Assembly: GCA_007449985.2 (NCBI GenBank)
Contig: VIIQ02000048.1
Coordinates: 434,001-498,000 of the forward strand
DNA: 64,000 bases
Direction of reading: 5' to 3'
DNA from: Desmodesmus armatus
Lineage: Eukaryota; Chlorophyta; Chlorophyceae; Sphaeropleales; Scenedesmaceae
Of this stretch, positions 1 through 10,933 are shown one piece after another (within the stretch, counting starts at the first letter, position 1; each line of letters begins with the position of its first letter). The notes beneath the pieces are model-generated. The model ran no database searches. It was not told where the DNA came from and was given only the letters and a program-made list of their open reading frames with translations. Both the position numbers and the translations under genes were made by a program.

Positions 1-993
1 CCAAGCACCAAATACAGCATCATGAAATGGATGCAACAACAGAGCTTGCCAGCGATCACTAAACGTTGCTGGCAGAAATTTTAAGCAACAAAGTGAAAGG
101 AGTGCTAGAGCCTCTGAGAGCAGTAGTACTGCCCAGCGGTACAGTATCCAATATTTCACAAATGGCACTCATGACCCATCCACAAGACGCCATCCAAAGT
201 TGAGGAACATCCAGTTAGCCTAGGTGCATGTGTACCTACATGTGGCTGGCAGCAGCAGCGGCAGATAAGGGGCACGTAAGGAAGTATGAGGTGGCAGCGG
301 GCGTGCAAAGTGTGAATCCAGTGTGCTGCTGCAGCCAGCAGACTTGCTCTGCTGCCTGTGACATAAGCCTCAGGCTGCAGCGCCTGTATGATGTGTAGTA
401 CACATCACCCCCGACCGCTTGCCACGGCTGTTTGACAGCTATAGAGCAGCCTGCAGTTTGGCAGTGTTCCACACTGAACGTTTTTTGTTGTTGCTGTTTT
501 TGAAAGTGTCATTTGATAATGTCAAAGCTGCCAGGCATACGCTGACAAAGACCCACGCACCCTGCCAGCTGATGCACCCTAAACCCTAGCCAACAGCAGC
601 CTTCAACCCCTTCCCCCCTTCAACCCCTCCTACCTCAAAAAAGGCTCCAGCTTGACAAGCACCCTGCCCAAAAACCTGCCGCTGCGACTGCCTCCATCTC
701 CACCACCACCACCACCACCGCTTTCCGCCTCCCTTGCCAAACTGCCGGCCTGCTGCTGCTGCTGTTCCCTGGGCTGCGGTCCCCTTGCAGCCAGCGGCTG
801 TGCATGCCCCTGTATGGTCTGCCTGTTGAGTGAATCATCCTCCGCCTCATGGAACAACAAGCCAGTGCTCCATCAACACCTGCAACAGCAGAAGCTGTGA
901 AACCAAACAGCAGCTGCAGCAGCAGCAGAGGCAACTCCAATCCTGCAGCCGCCTGCCCTCCCAATGCAGCAGGCAGCGCAATGCCAGCAGCAG
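1..993. other. 3' flank of ankyrin gene, no gene seen
   Basis: I see no coding region here. It contains a CCA/CAC run near 700-722 and CTG runs, and lies downstream of the minus-strand ankyrin gene, so part of it is probably that gene's 3' untranslated region. Confidence 0.5.
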
Positions 994-3900
994 CTACCTG
1001 GCAGCAAAGGATGACTCATCCGGCGCTGCTGCTGCTGCTGGTGGTGGCGGTGCTGCTGCTGCTGCTGCTGCTGTTGCGGCCGCATCCTGCTGTACTCTGG
1101 TTCCATCTTCAACAATCCACCCACCCCAGCTTGCTGCAGAACTTGCGCTTCTTGTGTGGCTGCTGCCGCTGCTGTTGCGGCGGGGTCCTGGTGTACTCTG
1201 GTTCCATGTTACAACAATCCACCCACCCCAGATTACTGCAGAACTTGCGCTTCTTGTGTGGCTGCTGCTGCTGCTGCTGTCCTTGGTGCTCCTGCCCCTG
1301 CGCTTGTTGCTGCTGTTGCGGCGGGGTCCTGGTGTACTCTGGTTCCATCTGACAACAATCCACCCACCCCAGCTTGCTGCAGAACTTGCGGTTCTTGTGT
1401 GGCTGCTGCGGCTGCCGCTGCTGCTGCTGCTCCTGCTGCTGCTGCTGCGGCTGCGGCTGCCACTGCTGCTGCTGCTGCGGCGGCGGCGGCTGCTGCTGCT
1501 GCTGTTCTTGGTACTCCTGCCCCTGCGCTTGCTGCTGCTGTTGCGGCCGGGTCCTGGTGTACTCTGGCTCCATCCTCCACACTCCACCCACCCCAGCAGC
1601 AGCAGCAGCAGCAGCAGCTGCAGCAATGGCAACATCATCGCTAGTGCCTGGTTCAGCCTTGACGCTGCGCAGGGCCGCAGCATCACTGTGAAGGCCCCTT
1701 GATGTGCCCATGACAGCATAAACCTGCTCCTGCTGCTGCTGCTGCTGCTGCTGCTTGGGTTCCTGCTTGTGCTGGAAGAAGAAGAAGAAGTGGGTTGAGG
1801 CTCCCAGGTCTCTTGCTGCTGCTGCTGCTGCTGCTGCTGCTGGGGCAGCAGCGGCCGCGGTGGGGATGGCAGCAGCGGCTGTTCCTGCTTGCTCTGCAAG
1901 CTGGGATCCCCCGCTGCACCGCCCACGGCAGCCTCGTCCTTAGCACAGCATGCTTTATAAGCATCTGCCAGCAGTGCTACAATCTTATCATCCCTTGCAT
2001 TCTGTGCTGCCTGCTGGGCTGCGGCAATGTGGCATGCCTGTAGGCTGCTAGCAGAGTCATTGAGCAACAGCTCGATGATCTCAAGCTTGCTGATGTCCCT
2101 GTCTTTGCCTTTGCTGACGCAGCCCTTTCGCACTGCAGCAAGCATCAGTGGAGTGCGGCCTTTGGGGTCAGCTACTGCTGCAGAGGCACCAGCAGCAAGC
2201 AGTGCCCTCACAACCCCTGCCTGTCCGCAAGCAGCGGCAGCATGCAGCGGAGTGCCGAGTGCGGTTTTGTCTGTGACCGTAGCTGCGGCACCGGCTGCAA
2301 GCAGCAGCTCTACTGCCTTTGCAGCTGCTGCTGTCTTGCCAAAGACGGCATCGAACAGCGCTGTGCGGCCGCGCTTGTCACGGACTTTAGCAACAGCGTG
2401 CACTGAGGCGCCAGCCGCAAGCAGCACCTTAAGCACTGCTGCTGTCTTCTTCTCCCCTATTGGTGCCATCTTCTGCCCTGCTGTTTTCTTCCTGTGTGAG
2501 GTTGCGGAAGCTGCATGCAGCGGGGTGCATCCAAACTTGTCAGGGCGTGACACTGAACCCCCCGCTGCAATGAGCGCTGTCACTGCAGCTGCATGCCCGT
2601 TGGCAGCGGCAACATACAGAGGACTGCAGCGCTGCTTGTCGGCAGCATGCACGTCGGCACCAGCTGCTATGAGTGTTTCTGCTGCATGTACCTGCCCCTT
2701 GGAAGCAGCAACATACAGCGCAGTGTGTTTGTTTGCATCTGCAGCTGAGACTGACGCACCAGATGCAAGCAAAAGCTTCAGCACTTTTTGCCGCCCTTTC
2801 GCAGCAGCATAGTGCAGCGGAGTGCAGCCATCGGCGTCGGCGGCATTCAGAAAGCTCCCAGCTGCAACCAGTGCTGATGCTGCTGCTGCATGCCCACCAG
2901 CTGCAGCGACATGCAGGGCCGTGCGGCCCCATGCATCTGCAATCGATACAGATGCACCGGCTGCAAGCAGCAGTTTCAGCACTGCTTGGTGCCCAGTCCC
3001 AGCAGCAGCAAGCAGTGCGGTGCAGCCCTGATCATCAGCAGCATCCACTGATGCACCAGCTGCACCCAGTGCTGCTGCTGCTGCTGCTGCTGCTGCCTGC
3101 TCGTTTCCGGCAGCAGCAAGCACTGCAGTGTGGCCAGAACCGTCTGCTGCCGCCGCTGCTGCCACACCAGCTTCATCGATAGCATCTGCTGATGCACCAG
3201 CTGCGCCTAGTGCTGATGCTGCTGCTTGCTGCTCAATTTCGGCAGCCAGCAGTGCAGTGCGGCCACAAGCATCTGCCGCTGCTGCTGCCACACCAGCAAC
3301 ATCGGCAGCATCCACCGATGCACCAGCTGCACCCAGTGCTGATGCTGCTGTTGCTTCCTGCCCGTCTGCAGCAGCAACAAGCACTGCAGTGTGGCCAGAA
3401 CCGTCTGCTGCTGCTGCTGCCACACCAGCAGCAGCAGCAGCATCTGCTGTCACACCGGCTGCACCCAGTGCTGATGCCGATGCTCCCTGCCTGCTCCTGG
3501 CAGCAGCAAGCACTGCATTGCGGCCACAAGCAACTGCCACTGCTGCTGACACAGCAGCAGCAGCAGCAGCAGCAGCATCTACTGGTGCACCAGCTGCACC
3601 CAGTGCTGCTGCTGTTGCTTCCTGCCCGTTTGCAGCAGCAGCAAGCACTGCAGTGTGGCCACAAGCATCTGCCGCCGCCGCTGCCGCTGCTGCTGCTGCT
3701 GACACACCAGCTGCAAGCAGCAGTTCTACTACTGCCTGGTGCCCATTGGCAGCAGCCCAGTGCAATGGAGTGCAGCCCTTACTGTCGACAGCATGCACTG
3801 AGGCACCCGCTGCCACCAGTGCTGATGCTGCTGCTGCATGCCCACCAGCAGCAGCAACATGCAGTGGGGTACGTCCCTGCTCATCAGCAGCTGACGCTGA

Positions 3901-4398
3901 TGCACCAGCTGCAAGCAGTGACGCTACTGCTGCTGCGTACCCGTGGGCAGCAGCAGCAGCATGCAGTGGGGTACGACCACAACTGCTGGTTGCTGACACT
4001 GAACCACCAGCTGCGATCAGGGCTGTCACTGCTGCTGTTTGGCCGTAGGCTGCAGCAAGAAACAATGGAGTGCGGCCTTCCAAGTCGGCTGCTGACACTG
4101 AGGCACCAGCTGTAATCAAAGCTGATACTGCTGCGTCATGCCCTTGCGCTGCAGCCATGTGCAATGGAGTGTGGCCGGACCCATTGACGGCATCCACAGA
4201 TGCTCCACTTGCTATGAGTGCTGATACTGCTTCTGTTTTACCCTTGGCTGCTGCTAGATGAAGTGGCGTGTTGTTGCGCGACTGCTTGGCAGCAGCTACT
4301 GAGGCACCAGGTGCGATCAGTGCTGCTACTGCTGCTGCCGGCACTTCGGCTGTACTGGAGGGCAGTGGAGTGCATCTTTTTGCGTCTGCCAGCTCCAT
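994..4398 (-). CDS. Large ankyrin-repeat protein with low-complexity C-terminus
   Basis: One uninterrupted frame of 1,134 codons from an ATG at 4398. Residues from about 10 to 800 are more than 20 ankyrin repeats of the form G-x-TPLHxAAxxG followed by a helix such as ALIAAGASV (for example GRTPLHVAAAGGHAAAA). Ankyrin arrays bind other proteins; no enzymatic domain, signal peptide or membrane span is visible, so an intracellular scaffold is the inference. Repeats in the middle (about 245-460) are degenerate: TPLH becomes TAVL and the linkers turn into poly-alanine, apparently by trinucleotide slippage. After a poly-Gln run near residue 853 the tail is Ser/Arg-rich and contains a tandem minisatellite. 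The frame continues upstream of 4398 to another start at 4608, but that extension has no ankyrin character. An unrecognised intron near 1700-1800 could put the tail in another frame. Confidence 0.82.
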   Translation of the reverse strand: MELADAKRCTPLPSSTAEVPAAAVAALIAPGASVAAAKQSRNNTPLHLAAAKGKTEAVSALIASGASVDAVNGSGHTPLHMAAAQGHDAAVSALITAGASVSAADLEGRTPLFLAAAYGQTAAVTALIAAGGSVSATSSCGRTPLHAAAAAHGYAAAVASLLAAGASASAADEQGRTPLHVAAAGGHAAAASALVAAGASVHAVDSKGCTPLHWAAANGHQAVVELLLAAGVSAAAAAAAAAADACGHTAVLAAAANGQEATAAALGAAGAPVDAAAAAAAAVSAAVAVACGRNAVLAAARSRQGASASALGAAGVTADAAAAAGVAAAAADGSGHTAVLVAAADGQEATAASALGAAGASVDAADVAGVAAAAADACGRTALLAAEIEQQAAASALGAAGASADAIDEAGVAAAAAADGSGHTAVLAAAGNEQAAAAAAAAALGAAGASVDAADDQGCTALLAAAGTGHQAVLKLLLAAGASVSIADAWGRTALHVAAAGGHAAAASALVAAGSFLNAADADGCTPLHYAAAKGRQKVLKLLLASGASVSAADANKHTALYVAASKGQVHAAETLIAAGADVHAADKQRCSPLYVAAANGHAAAVTALIAAGGSVSRPDKFGCTPLHAASATSHRKKTAGQKMAPIGEKKTAAVLKVLLAAGASVHAVAKVRDKRGRTALFDAVFGKTAAAAKAVELLLAAGAAATVTDKTALGTPLHAAAACGQAGVVRALLAAGASAAVADPKGRTPLMLAAVRKGCVSKGKDRDISKLEIIELLLNDSASSLQACHIAAAQQAAQNARDDKIVALLADAYKACCAKDEAAVGGAAGDPSLQSKQEQPLLPSPPRPLLPQQQQQQQQQQETWEPQPTSSSSSSTSRNPSSSSSSSSRSRFMLSWAHQGAFTVMLRPCAASRLNQALAMMLPLLQLLLLLLLLGWVECGGWSQSTPGPGRNSSSKRRGRSTKNSSSSSRRRRSSSSSGSRSRSSSSRSSSSSGSRSSHTRTASSAASWGGWIVVRWNQSTPGPRRNSSNKRRGRSTKDSSSSSSHTRSASSAVIWGGWIVVTWNQSTPGPRRNSSGSSHTRSASSAASWGGWIVEDGTRVQQDAAATAAAAAAAPPPPAAAAAPDESSFAAR
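1083..1600 (-). repeat. Minisatellite inside the ankyrin gene tail
   Basis: Four copies of a core (on the plus strand CCTGGTGTACTCTGGTTCCA followed closely by a CCACCCACCCCA block) start near 1085, 1187, 1327 and 1551, separated by CTG-rich spacers of different length. On the minus strand all three frames stay largely open across it; one gives MEPEYTRT ... PHKKRKFC units with Gln-rich spacers, another gives QSTPGPRRNSS units with Ser-rich spacers. Confidence 0.8.
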
Positions 4399-5479
4399 TG
4401 AAGAATAAGGATAGCGGTAATGAATGTGGATCGTGCTCTGAACTGCTCTTTGTGGATGAAGTGCAGCAGGAGTGTGACTGTACAGCAGTGAACAGCAGTG
4501 AACAGCAGCAGACAGGTAAACAGCTCCTGGGAATGAGGTCTGCCAGCACAGCTGCATATGGACACTTGCCAATGTACTATGATTCAACCCGTATCCACAC
4601 ATCATCAATGTGTTGGTGGTCCTGGCGTTTCAACTTCCAGGCTGACGTGTGAGTGGTTTGTGACTCGTCATGATCGCGAGGCTCTGCCTCACAGCAACTG
4701 CCTGAAGCTGCTTGTACCTCGAGCTAGTGCATAGCACGTCAGGTTTGGCGTATGGTCCATGGCTGGCTGTGCCCGGCGTGGAGTCTCTGGACTCCCGCCA
4801 GCGCGCTAGCTGCTCAACAGCCTGCCCACCTGCGACGCACAGAGCAGTTGACAGCAGCTCAAGCAACATGCATATGTTATGTGTTCCATGTTTGTGCAGC
4901 TGGAGCACGTGCTCCCCCAAGGGTCAGGACCGAACTTGCTTCAGGAGTGAACTTGCTGCTGCAGCTGCAAGCTCAACGCCACACACAGCGACCACGCACG
5001 GTCGTAAGCCACAAGCAACCCATGGATGTACGATAGACCAAACATGGCATAGTATGCTGCATAGTGGTGCAACTGCAGGTGACACCTGGCTGTCGACCCG
5101 CCACACTGAGACTGTCAGCCTGACAGACAACCTGGCAGGCACTCGTGCTTTCACTCATGGTGCATCCTGACGGCCAGCAGTGGCTGCTTTATTCTCACAC
5201 ACTGCCGTTTGGCAAACCCAGCACTGCCCCAAGGCGTTTGGTAAATCGAATGCAGACAGCCATACCGGCTCTGAGGTTTGCTTGCAGCCTGAGAGCTAGG
5301 CATCACGTTGTCCATAGCACCCTGCCCGTTGATTGATTTGGGGGCTCATGATGTACCCCAGTTGGTGGCCACATGTCCCCTGGACTCCTCCTGCAGTAGG
5401 ACTGCCACAGAATTTGGGTTATAGACTTGCGTAGCAGCAGGTGTGGTGCAACAACCTGTGGCTGTCTGTTGTGTCGAAA
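4399..5479. other. Intergenic, 5' flank of ankyrin gene
   Basis: No supported gene. The region upstream of the ankyrin ATG should hold its promoter; I recognise no specific element. Confidence 0.4.
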
Positions 5480-5954
5480 GCTGGTGGTACAGTCCTAGCC
5501 CTTGCGAAGCCAGCTGTGCCAGGTGTGACATGGTGTCAGGTGTGATGACCTGATTCCTCCTGCCACAACCTGCTTCCCTCCTGCAGTAACCCTGTTTTCA
5601 GACATAATTGCCTACAGTTGGCCAGGGCCAGCAGTGCATGACTGCAATCATCAATGGCACGTAGGTGCTCATGAGCCTGCTCAGGTGTACATGCCTGTGC
5701 TCGTTCAACACTGCTTCAGCGGCATTTTACAACAACTGCTTGTCCAAGAAACAAGGCATCTGGTCCAGGCTCTGGACGGCCCACATCGGTTATGCAAGAG
5801 CGACTATTTGTCAGAGGCCTACGGCCTTTGGGTCCTGTGTGCACCATGTGCACATGGCCCATCACAACAACACAACAGCGGCGGATGAGAGACTACACTG
5901 AACATCATTCCTGGATTGCCTTACACACACTCACTGATTGCAACTGCGCAGTTG

Positions 5955-6365
5955 CAGTGTTGAAGTAGTGCAGCTGCACTACTCCAACACAGGACCCAAG
6001 ACACGCTGCACTACTTCTGCATAAAAACCAACACATGCTGCACTACTGCTGCACTAAATTTTATGAAATTTGGCCCCGGATGTAACACATGCGGCACTAC
6101 TGCACCACTGGACCCAACACATCCTGCACTACTTTTGCAAACAACCCAACACACACTGCACTACTTTGGCACTGGACTCAACACATGCTGCACTACTTCA
6201 GCACAGGACCCAACACTGTTGGGTGTGGCACATGCTGCACTTCTTTGGCACAGGACCCAACACATGCATGGGGTCAACACATGCATACTACAGCTGCACT
6301 ACCCTGGCACTGGCAGTGTCTACACTGCACAGGACCCAACACATGCATGGGCAACACAGCCGCCT
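5955..6365. repeat. Degenerate minisatellite (about 30-40 bp unit)
   Basis: Units built around CCAACACATGCTGCACTACT followed by TTGGCACAGGA repeat roughly ten times with small changes. The matching place in the other duplication copy (8365-8440) has only one or two units, so the array expanded after or was lost since the duplication. Confidence 0.75.
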
Positions 6366-6500
6366 GTGCTGCTTGTGTGGCTTGAAGCATCTAGTGCATA
6401 TAACACACATCCTTTCAAGAAACATAAGCGGCCAGGTGCCAGGCGCTGCATTTGCTGGGCAGCAGTACAAAGCAAGACTTGCTGGGTGTGCGAGGTTCAA

Positions 6501-7114
6501 TCAAGGGTTCTTCTTGGCTGTCAGCAGTGCTGGCTTGCTGCAGCAGGCATAGTAGCCAGGGGCTGTCCCACACCCCAGCTTCACAACCGCAGGCTTAAAT
6601 ATCTTGCCCCAGTCCTTCAGCGTGACGCACTTGCCAACAGTATCGTCACAACAGCGCTGCTCCTGACCCTTGGGGCACCTCTTCTTGCCCTCAGTCTTGG
6701 TGCAGTAGGTGGAGGCTAGCATGAGTGCTGGGTCCGTGAGTGCGTCAAAGTATGCTGTTCCACCCTCGTTGGTTGCCATCAGCTGGCGGAGGGAGTGTCC
6801 AGAGGGCTCAGGGAGCTGGGAGGCTTCTGCTGCCAAGCAGATGGCCACCAGCATCAGCAGGACGAAGACCTGAGCTCAAGAGTCGGCAGGAACAGCAGCA
6901 GGAGCAGGTAGCAGACGTGAGTCAGACTGTGAGGGCTGCTTCAAGTGGTGCAACAGCAGCAGCAGCGTGGATCAAAGTGTTGCAGCAGCAAGAGCACACT
7001 GCGAGGCTGACATACGATGCAATATTAATAGTAGGTATTGTAGGTATTGCATGCACGTTCAGGTGGTCTCAGCGCTGCAAGCGCAGCAGAGATTCGCCTC
7101 ACCTTGGCTGCCAT
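6501..7114 (-). CDS. Small secreted eight-cysteine protein, copy A
   Basis: Two exons, 7103-7114 (ATG GCA GCC AAG, only 12 nt) and 6501-6869, joined in phase 0 over a GTGAGG...CTCAG intron; 126 residues. The tiny exon supplies MAAK, and the join creates a clear signal peptide: MAAK, then the hydrophobic run VFVLLMLVAICLAAEA, with likely cleavage after the alanines. The mature part has eight cysteines spaced C-x8-C-x7-CC-x6-C-x18-C-x8-CC, a Lys/Arg-rich centre (KTEGKKRCPKGQEQ) and a basic C-terminus ending KKNP. No family is recognised. Two CC doublets among eight cysteines recall fungal hydrophobins, but the order differs by one cysteine. Probably four disulfides and an extracellular role (inference). 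Its paralogue at 8573-9180 has the same exon structure. Confidence 0.8.
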
Positions 7115-7929
7115 GTCGCTTGAGTGATTGGTTGGACGCGTTTGAAATGGTGAGGACTGCTTATTCTGGTTGCGATTGTCGGTTGCTGTGGTGTGTGTAT
7201 AAGACGCGCCGTGTGACCTTCCGCTGACCCACGAGCCCTTGCAAGCCCAACTGGACGCAGTTGGACGCCGGCCCCCGACTGCTATTCGCAGCACGACGGT
7301 CGGCGAGCAGTCGAAATGTGCAACATGGATTCACACGCAAAACAATTGCCGCGCGATACTCGCAGCGATGGTTGCAGCTGCGCTGTGCTTTGCCTGCTGT
7401 AGCACCTTCAGCTAATATCATGGCTACATGTCCTGGCCTGCTGGCCGCTGCTGAAGCCCTGTGTGCTGGCGCGCAGTTCGGCAGCAAGCTTTGGTGTACT
7501 CATAACGCCATGTGTTGCTGCTGGGTCTCCCCCTGGGAGGGGGCGAGTGGTGTGTATGTGGTTGATGCATTGCTGCTGTGTCAGCCTGTGCTGAGCATGG
7601 TGTGCGTGCTTCTGGCGCGCACAATGCGCAGACAAAGTGATGTTGAAGAAAATGCCAAACGACATCACTGTGACATTTCCCTGGCACTACAAGTGTTGCA
7701 GCTGGTTCACTGAGTCACTGACAGTGACAAGCACAACCATATTGATGCCTGCCAAAATTTGATGCCTGTGCCAGTTTTGTGTACGTGGCTGTTTTTACAC
7801 GCATGCTTGACTACTATCTAGACAGTAGTAAGTATACGTAGTCAGAATACTGAGTGTATGTCAAGGGATTGATTGGACATTAAACAGGGCAAATCAGTCT
7901 GTGTGTTGGGCGCCCTCCACTTTCATCAT
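7115..7929. other. 5' flank of copy A gene, no gene seen
   Basis: The first 400 bases match the flank of the paralogue (from 9181), so the promoter was probably duplicated with the gene. The remainder (7560-7929) lies between the duplication copies and holds nothing I recognise. Confidence 0.45.
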
Positions 7930-9590
7930 AGTACTTTCCTAGCCTTGCGAAGGCCCCCTGTGCAAGGTGTGACATGGTGTCAGGTGTGATGTTACAACTG
8001 CTCCCCCCTGCAACACCCCTGTTTTCAGATATAGTTGTTCACAGTTGGACAGGGCCAGCAATGCATGAATGCAATCATCAATGGCACCCAAATGCTCAGG
8101 GGTGCATGCCTGTGCTCATTCACATCAACTTGAGCACTGCTTCAATGGAACTTTACAACAACTGCTTGTCCAATAAGGCATCTGGCCACCAGGGGTTGAA
8201 TGCACAGCTTGCTTGCAAGAGCAACTAGCTGTCAGAGGCCTGAGGGCCTCTGGGCCGTGAGAGCACCATGCGCACATTAATCATCAAAAAGGTTTTGACG
8301 GACGACACTGAACATCATGTCTGGCTGGCTGTCAACACACCGCCACTGCTTACAGCTGCACAGCTTCAACTCAGAACCCAACATATGCCGCATTACTTTG
8401 GCACAGGAACCAATACATGCATGGGCAACGCAGCCGCCTGCACTGCTGGTGTGGCTTGAAGCATCTAGTGCACATAACATACATCCTTTTCGCCAACAGA
8501 GATGGACAGGTGCCAGGCGCTGCAACCGCTGGGCAGCAGTATGATGCACGCCTTGCTGGGTGTGCGGTTCAATCAAGGGTTCTTCTTGGCAGCTGGCTTG
8601 GTGCAGCAGGCATAAGAGGCAGGGGCTGTCTCACATGCCAGCTTCACAACCGCAGGCCTGAAAACCAAGTTCAAGTCCTTCAGCGTGATGCACGTGCTGT
8701 CCTCACAACAGCCCTGCTCCTGACCCTTGGGGCACCTCTTCTTGCCCTCAGTCTTGGCGCACTGAGTGGCAGCCAGCTTGACCGGTGGATCTGTGACTGC
8801 GTCAAAGTCGGCCGTCCCAGCCTGGTTGGTTGCCATGAGGATGCGGAGGGAGAGTCCGTCAGAGGGTTGAGGGAGCTGGGAGGCTTCTGCTGCCAAGCAC
8901 ACGGCCACCAGCATCAGCAGGACGAAGACCTGAGCTCAGTTGTTGGCAGGAACAGCACCAGTAGCAGGTAGCAGACGTGAGTCAGACTGTGAGGGCTGCT
9001 CCAACAGTGATGCAAACAGCATCAGCAGCAGCCCGGACCAACATATTGCAGCAGCAAGAGCACACTGCGAGGCTGACATACGATGCGATATTACTAGTAA
9101 ATACCTTAGGTATTGCATGCACGTCCAGGAGGTCGCAGCGCTGCAAGCGCAGCAGGGATTCGCCTCACCTTGGCTGCCATGTCGCTTGAGTGATTGGTTG
9201 GACGCGTTGGATATGGTGGCGACTGCTGAACGTTTCTGTGCCTGATTTCCACTTGCTGTGGCGTCTGAATAGGGTGCGCTGTGTGACCTTCCGCTGAACC
9301 AAGAGCCCTTGGATGCGGTTCGACGGCCCCCGAACGCTATTCAGCCCAAAAATGGCCGAGCAAACAAAACGTACGAATGCTGCAAGTAAAGGCAAAAAAT
9401 AAATCTTCCTGTACTCGCATTGATGAGTGGCGCCTGTGCTTTGCCTGCTGAAGCATGCTTCAGATTATACCTGCCTGCGTGTCCTGGCCTGCAGGCCACT
9501 CAACTACTCAAGGCCCATGTGCTGGCGCGCAGTTTGGCAGCCAACTTTGGTGTGTACCCATAATGTCATGTGTTGCTGCTGTCTGCGCAT
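7930..9590. repeat. Segmental duplication, copy B
   Basis: Direct, diverged counterpart of 5480-7560. It retains the cysteine-rich gene and both flanks but lacks most of the minisatellite present in copy A. Confidence 0.8.
8573..9180 (-). CDS. Small secreted eight-cysteine protein, copy B
   Basis: Exons 9169-9180 (12 nt, MAAK) and 8573-8929, phase-0 join; 122 residues. The signal peptide is nearly identical to copy A. The cysteine pattern is C-x8-C-x7-CC-x4-C-x18-C-x8-CC, so the spacings are conserved except for a two-residue deletion after the first CC. The central KTEGKKRCPKGQEQ and the end KKNP are kept, while surrounding residues differ (for example DWGKIFKPAVVKLG becomes DLNLVFRPAVVKLA). 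An open frame, conserved splice sites and conserved cysteines in both copies suggest both are functional. Function unknown; secreted disulfide-rich protein. Confidence 0.8.
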
Positions 9591-10933
9591 GAAAGCGCAA
9601 CCATGAACTGCAATCCTCGTGCCATCATACAGACTGGACCTTGAAGCTGACTGTAAGACAGCATGTCGCCTCTCCTTCCAGCAGCTGACACATTTTGTGC
9701 AACGCCTTACAAGAGTACTTTGCGCACCAGCTGGCGTACTTTGCACAAGACTGACAGCTCAGAAGCAACACCAATGGTCTGAGAAGTCCCCTCAAACTGT
9801 CAGCCGGTCACCTCGTGTATGGAATCAATGCACATGCATGTTGGACGCCATGGCCCATGATTTGATGTCAGATGCAAGGCGTGCAGCCCTTTGTGTGACA
9901 GTGCTGCTGCTGCTGCTGCTGCTGCCGCCGCTGTAGCGGCCGCTGCTGGAAGCAGTACTGCTGCTGTTGGGGGTTGTGCCAGGTGAGCCCACCTGGTTAT
10001 GCAACATACCACAATGGCTGCAGCAAGCTGCTGCTGAATATGCCGCACCCAAGACAGCACAGCAAGGGTGTTGGGCACTTCAGACGTCTGGGTACAGCAC
10101 AAGACAAACAAGGGTGCACACATGTGGCCAACACATGGTAATAGTACATACATGTCACGGTGCTGTACCAGCCGTTACCATACAACCCAAATCAGCCGCC
10201 TGGCCCACATGTACATAGATTGGTGGTGCCTTGGCAGGGTTCGTCACTGTTTCACCAGGTAAACCCTTGCGTAGATCCCTGTACGCACATGTGCTGCAAG
10301 ACTCCCCAACAGGAACAGAGAGCATGCTTGACAAGGGCCGGGTTGCTGGCAACACCAGCAACTGCTTCAAGTCTGACAGCGTCTTTGGCAAAGCAAGGCC
10401 TTTGCATACCCTACTCCTTTGCAGGGTGCAAAGCAAGACTGCGGCACAGCGCTAGTCCAAATATGGGATGCCCGTCAAGACGATCACACAGTAGTTTCTG
10501 AGCAGCTGCTACAGCTAGCATCCATCATGGGGGGTGAGGGGCAGCCTGGTTGAAACTCCATGACAGCGACTGCCTAGCAGCCAGGGCCCACCACATGCAG
10601 TGCATCGAGGGCACAGTCACAGCTTCAAAAAAAGCTGGCAAAGCAGAAATAAGCTCAATATCTCGTCCGTCTGAGCTGTGGCACGCCTTTGCCACCTAAG
10701 GCAGTTCAGCCACCCTGGCTGGGCCAGCTGCAACCTGCTGTCACTTGCTGCGCCAGGTGCCGTGCAGACACACTTGGCAAGCTGTGGCACCGGCATGCCT
10801 CCTGACACATAGATCCTTCCTGCCCGATGCATGTGCACCACAACATGTCATGCACCAATGCCTCCCAAAGCAGTATTGTGGCTGCAGTGGGAGGTGTCAA
10901 ACCATATGGTTGAAAGAGCATGCATGAAAGAGC
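9181..10933. other. Intergenic, no gene seen
   Basis: The first 400 bases are the duplicated 5' flank of the copy B gene. A (TGC)n run lies at about 9901-9926. The remainder, including the 3' side of the dioxygenase gene, holds no supported coding sequence. Confidence 0.4.

Larger units (their letters stand above)
5480..7560. repeat. Segmental duplication, copy A
   Basis: This block recurs, diverged, at about 7930-9590 in the same orientation. Matching landmarks include the sequence around 5515-5890 with 7965-8290, the cysteine-rich gene, its 12-nt first exon, and flanking sequence up to the CATGTGTTGCTGCTG near 7510. Copy A is longer mainly because of an expanded minisatellite at 5955-6365. 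Confidence 0.8.

Noticed and set aside
830..1702. Plus-strand frames of 100-290 codons rich in Leu, Ala and Cys
   Set aside because: Antisense shadow of the CAG-rich tail of the ankyrin gene; no motif or splice structure.
2027..4115. Several plus-strand frames of 130-310 codons opposite the ankyrin repeats
   Set aside because: Antisense of repeat codons; the minus strand gives a coherent ankyrin protein.
6501..9180. Calling the cysteine-rich proteins hydrophobins or lipid-transfer proteins
   Set aside because: Cysteine order differs from both families, and I see no other supporting signature.
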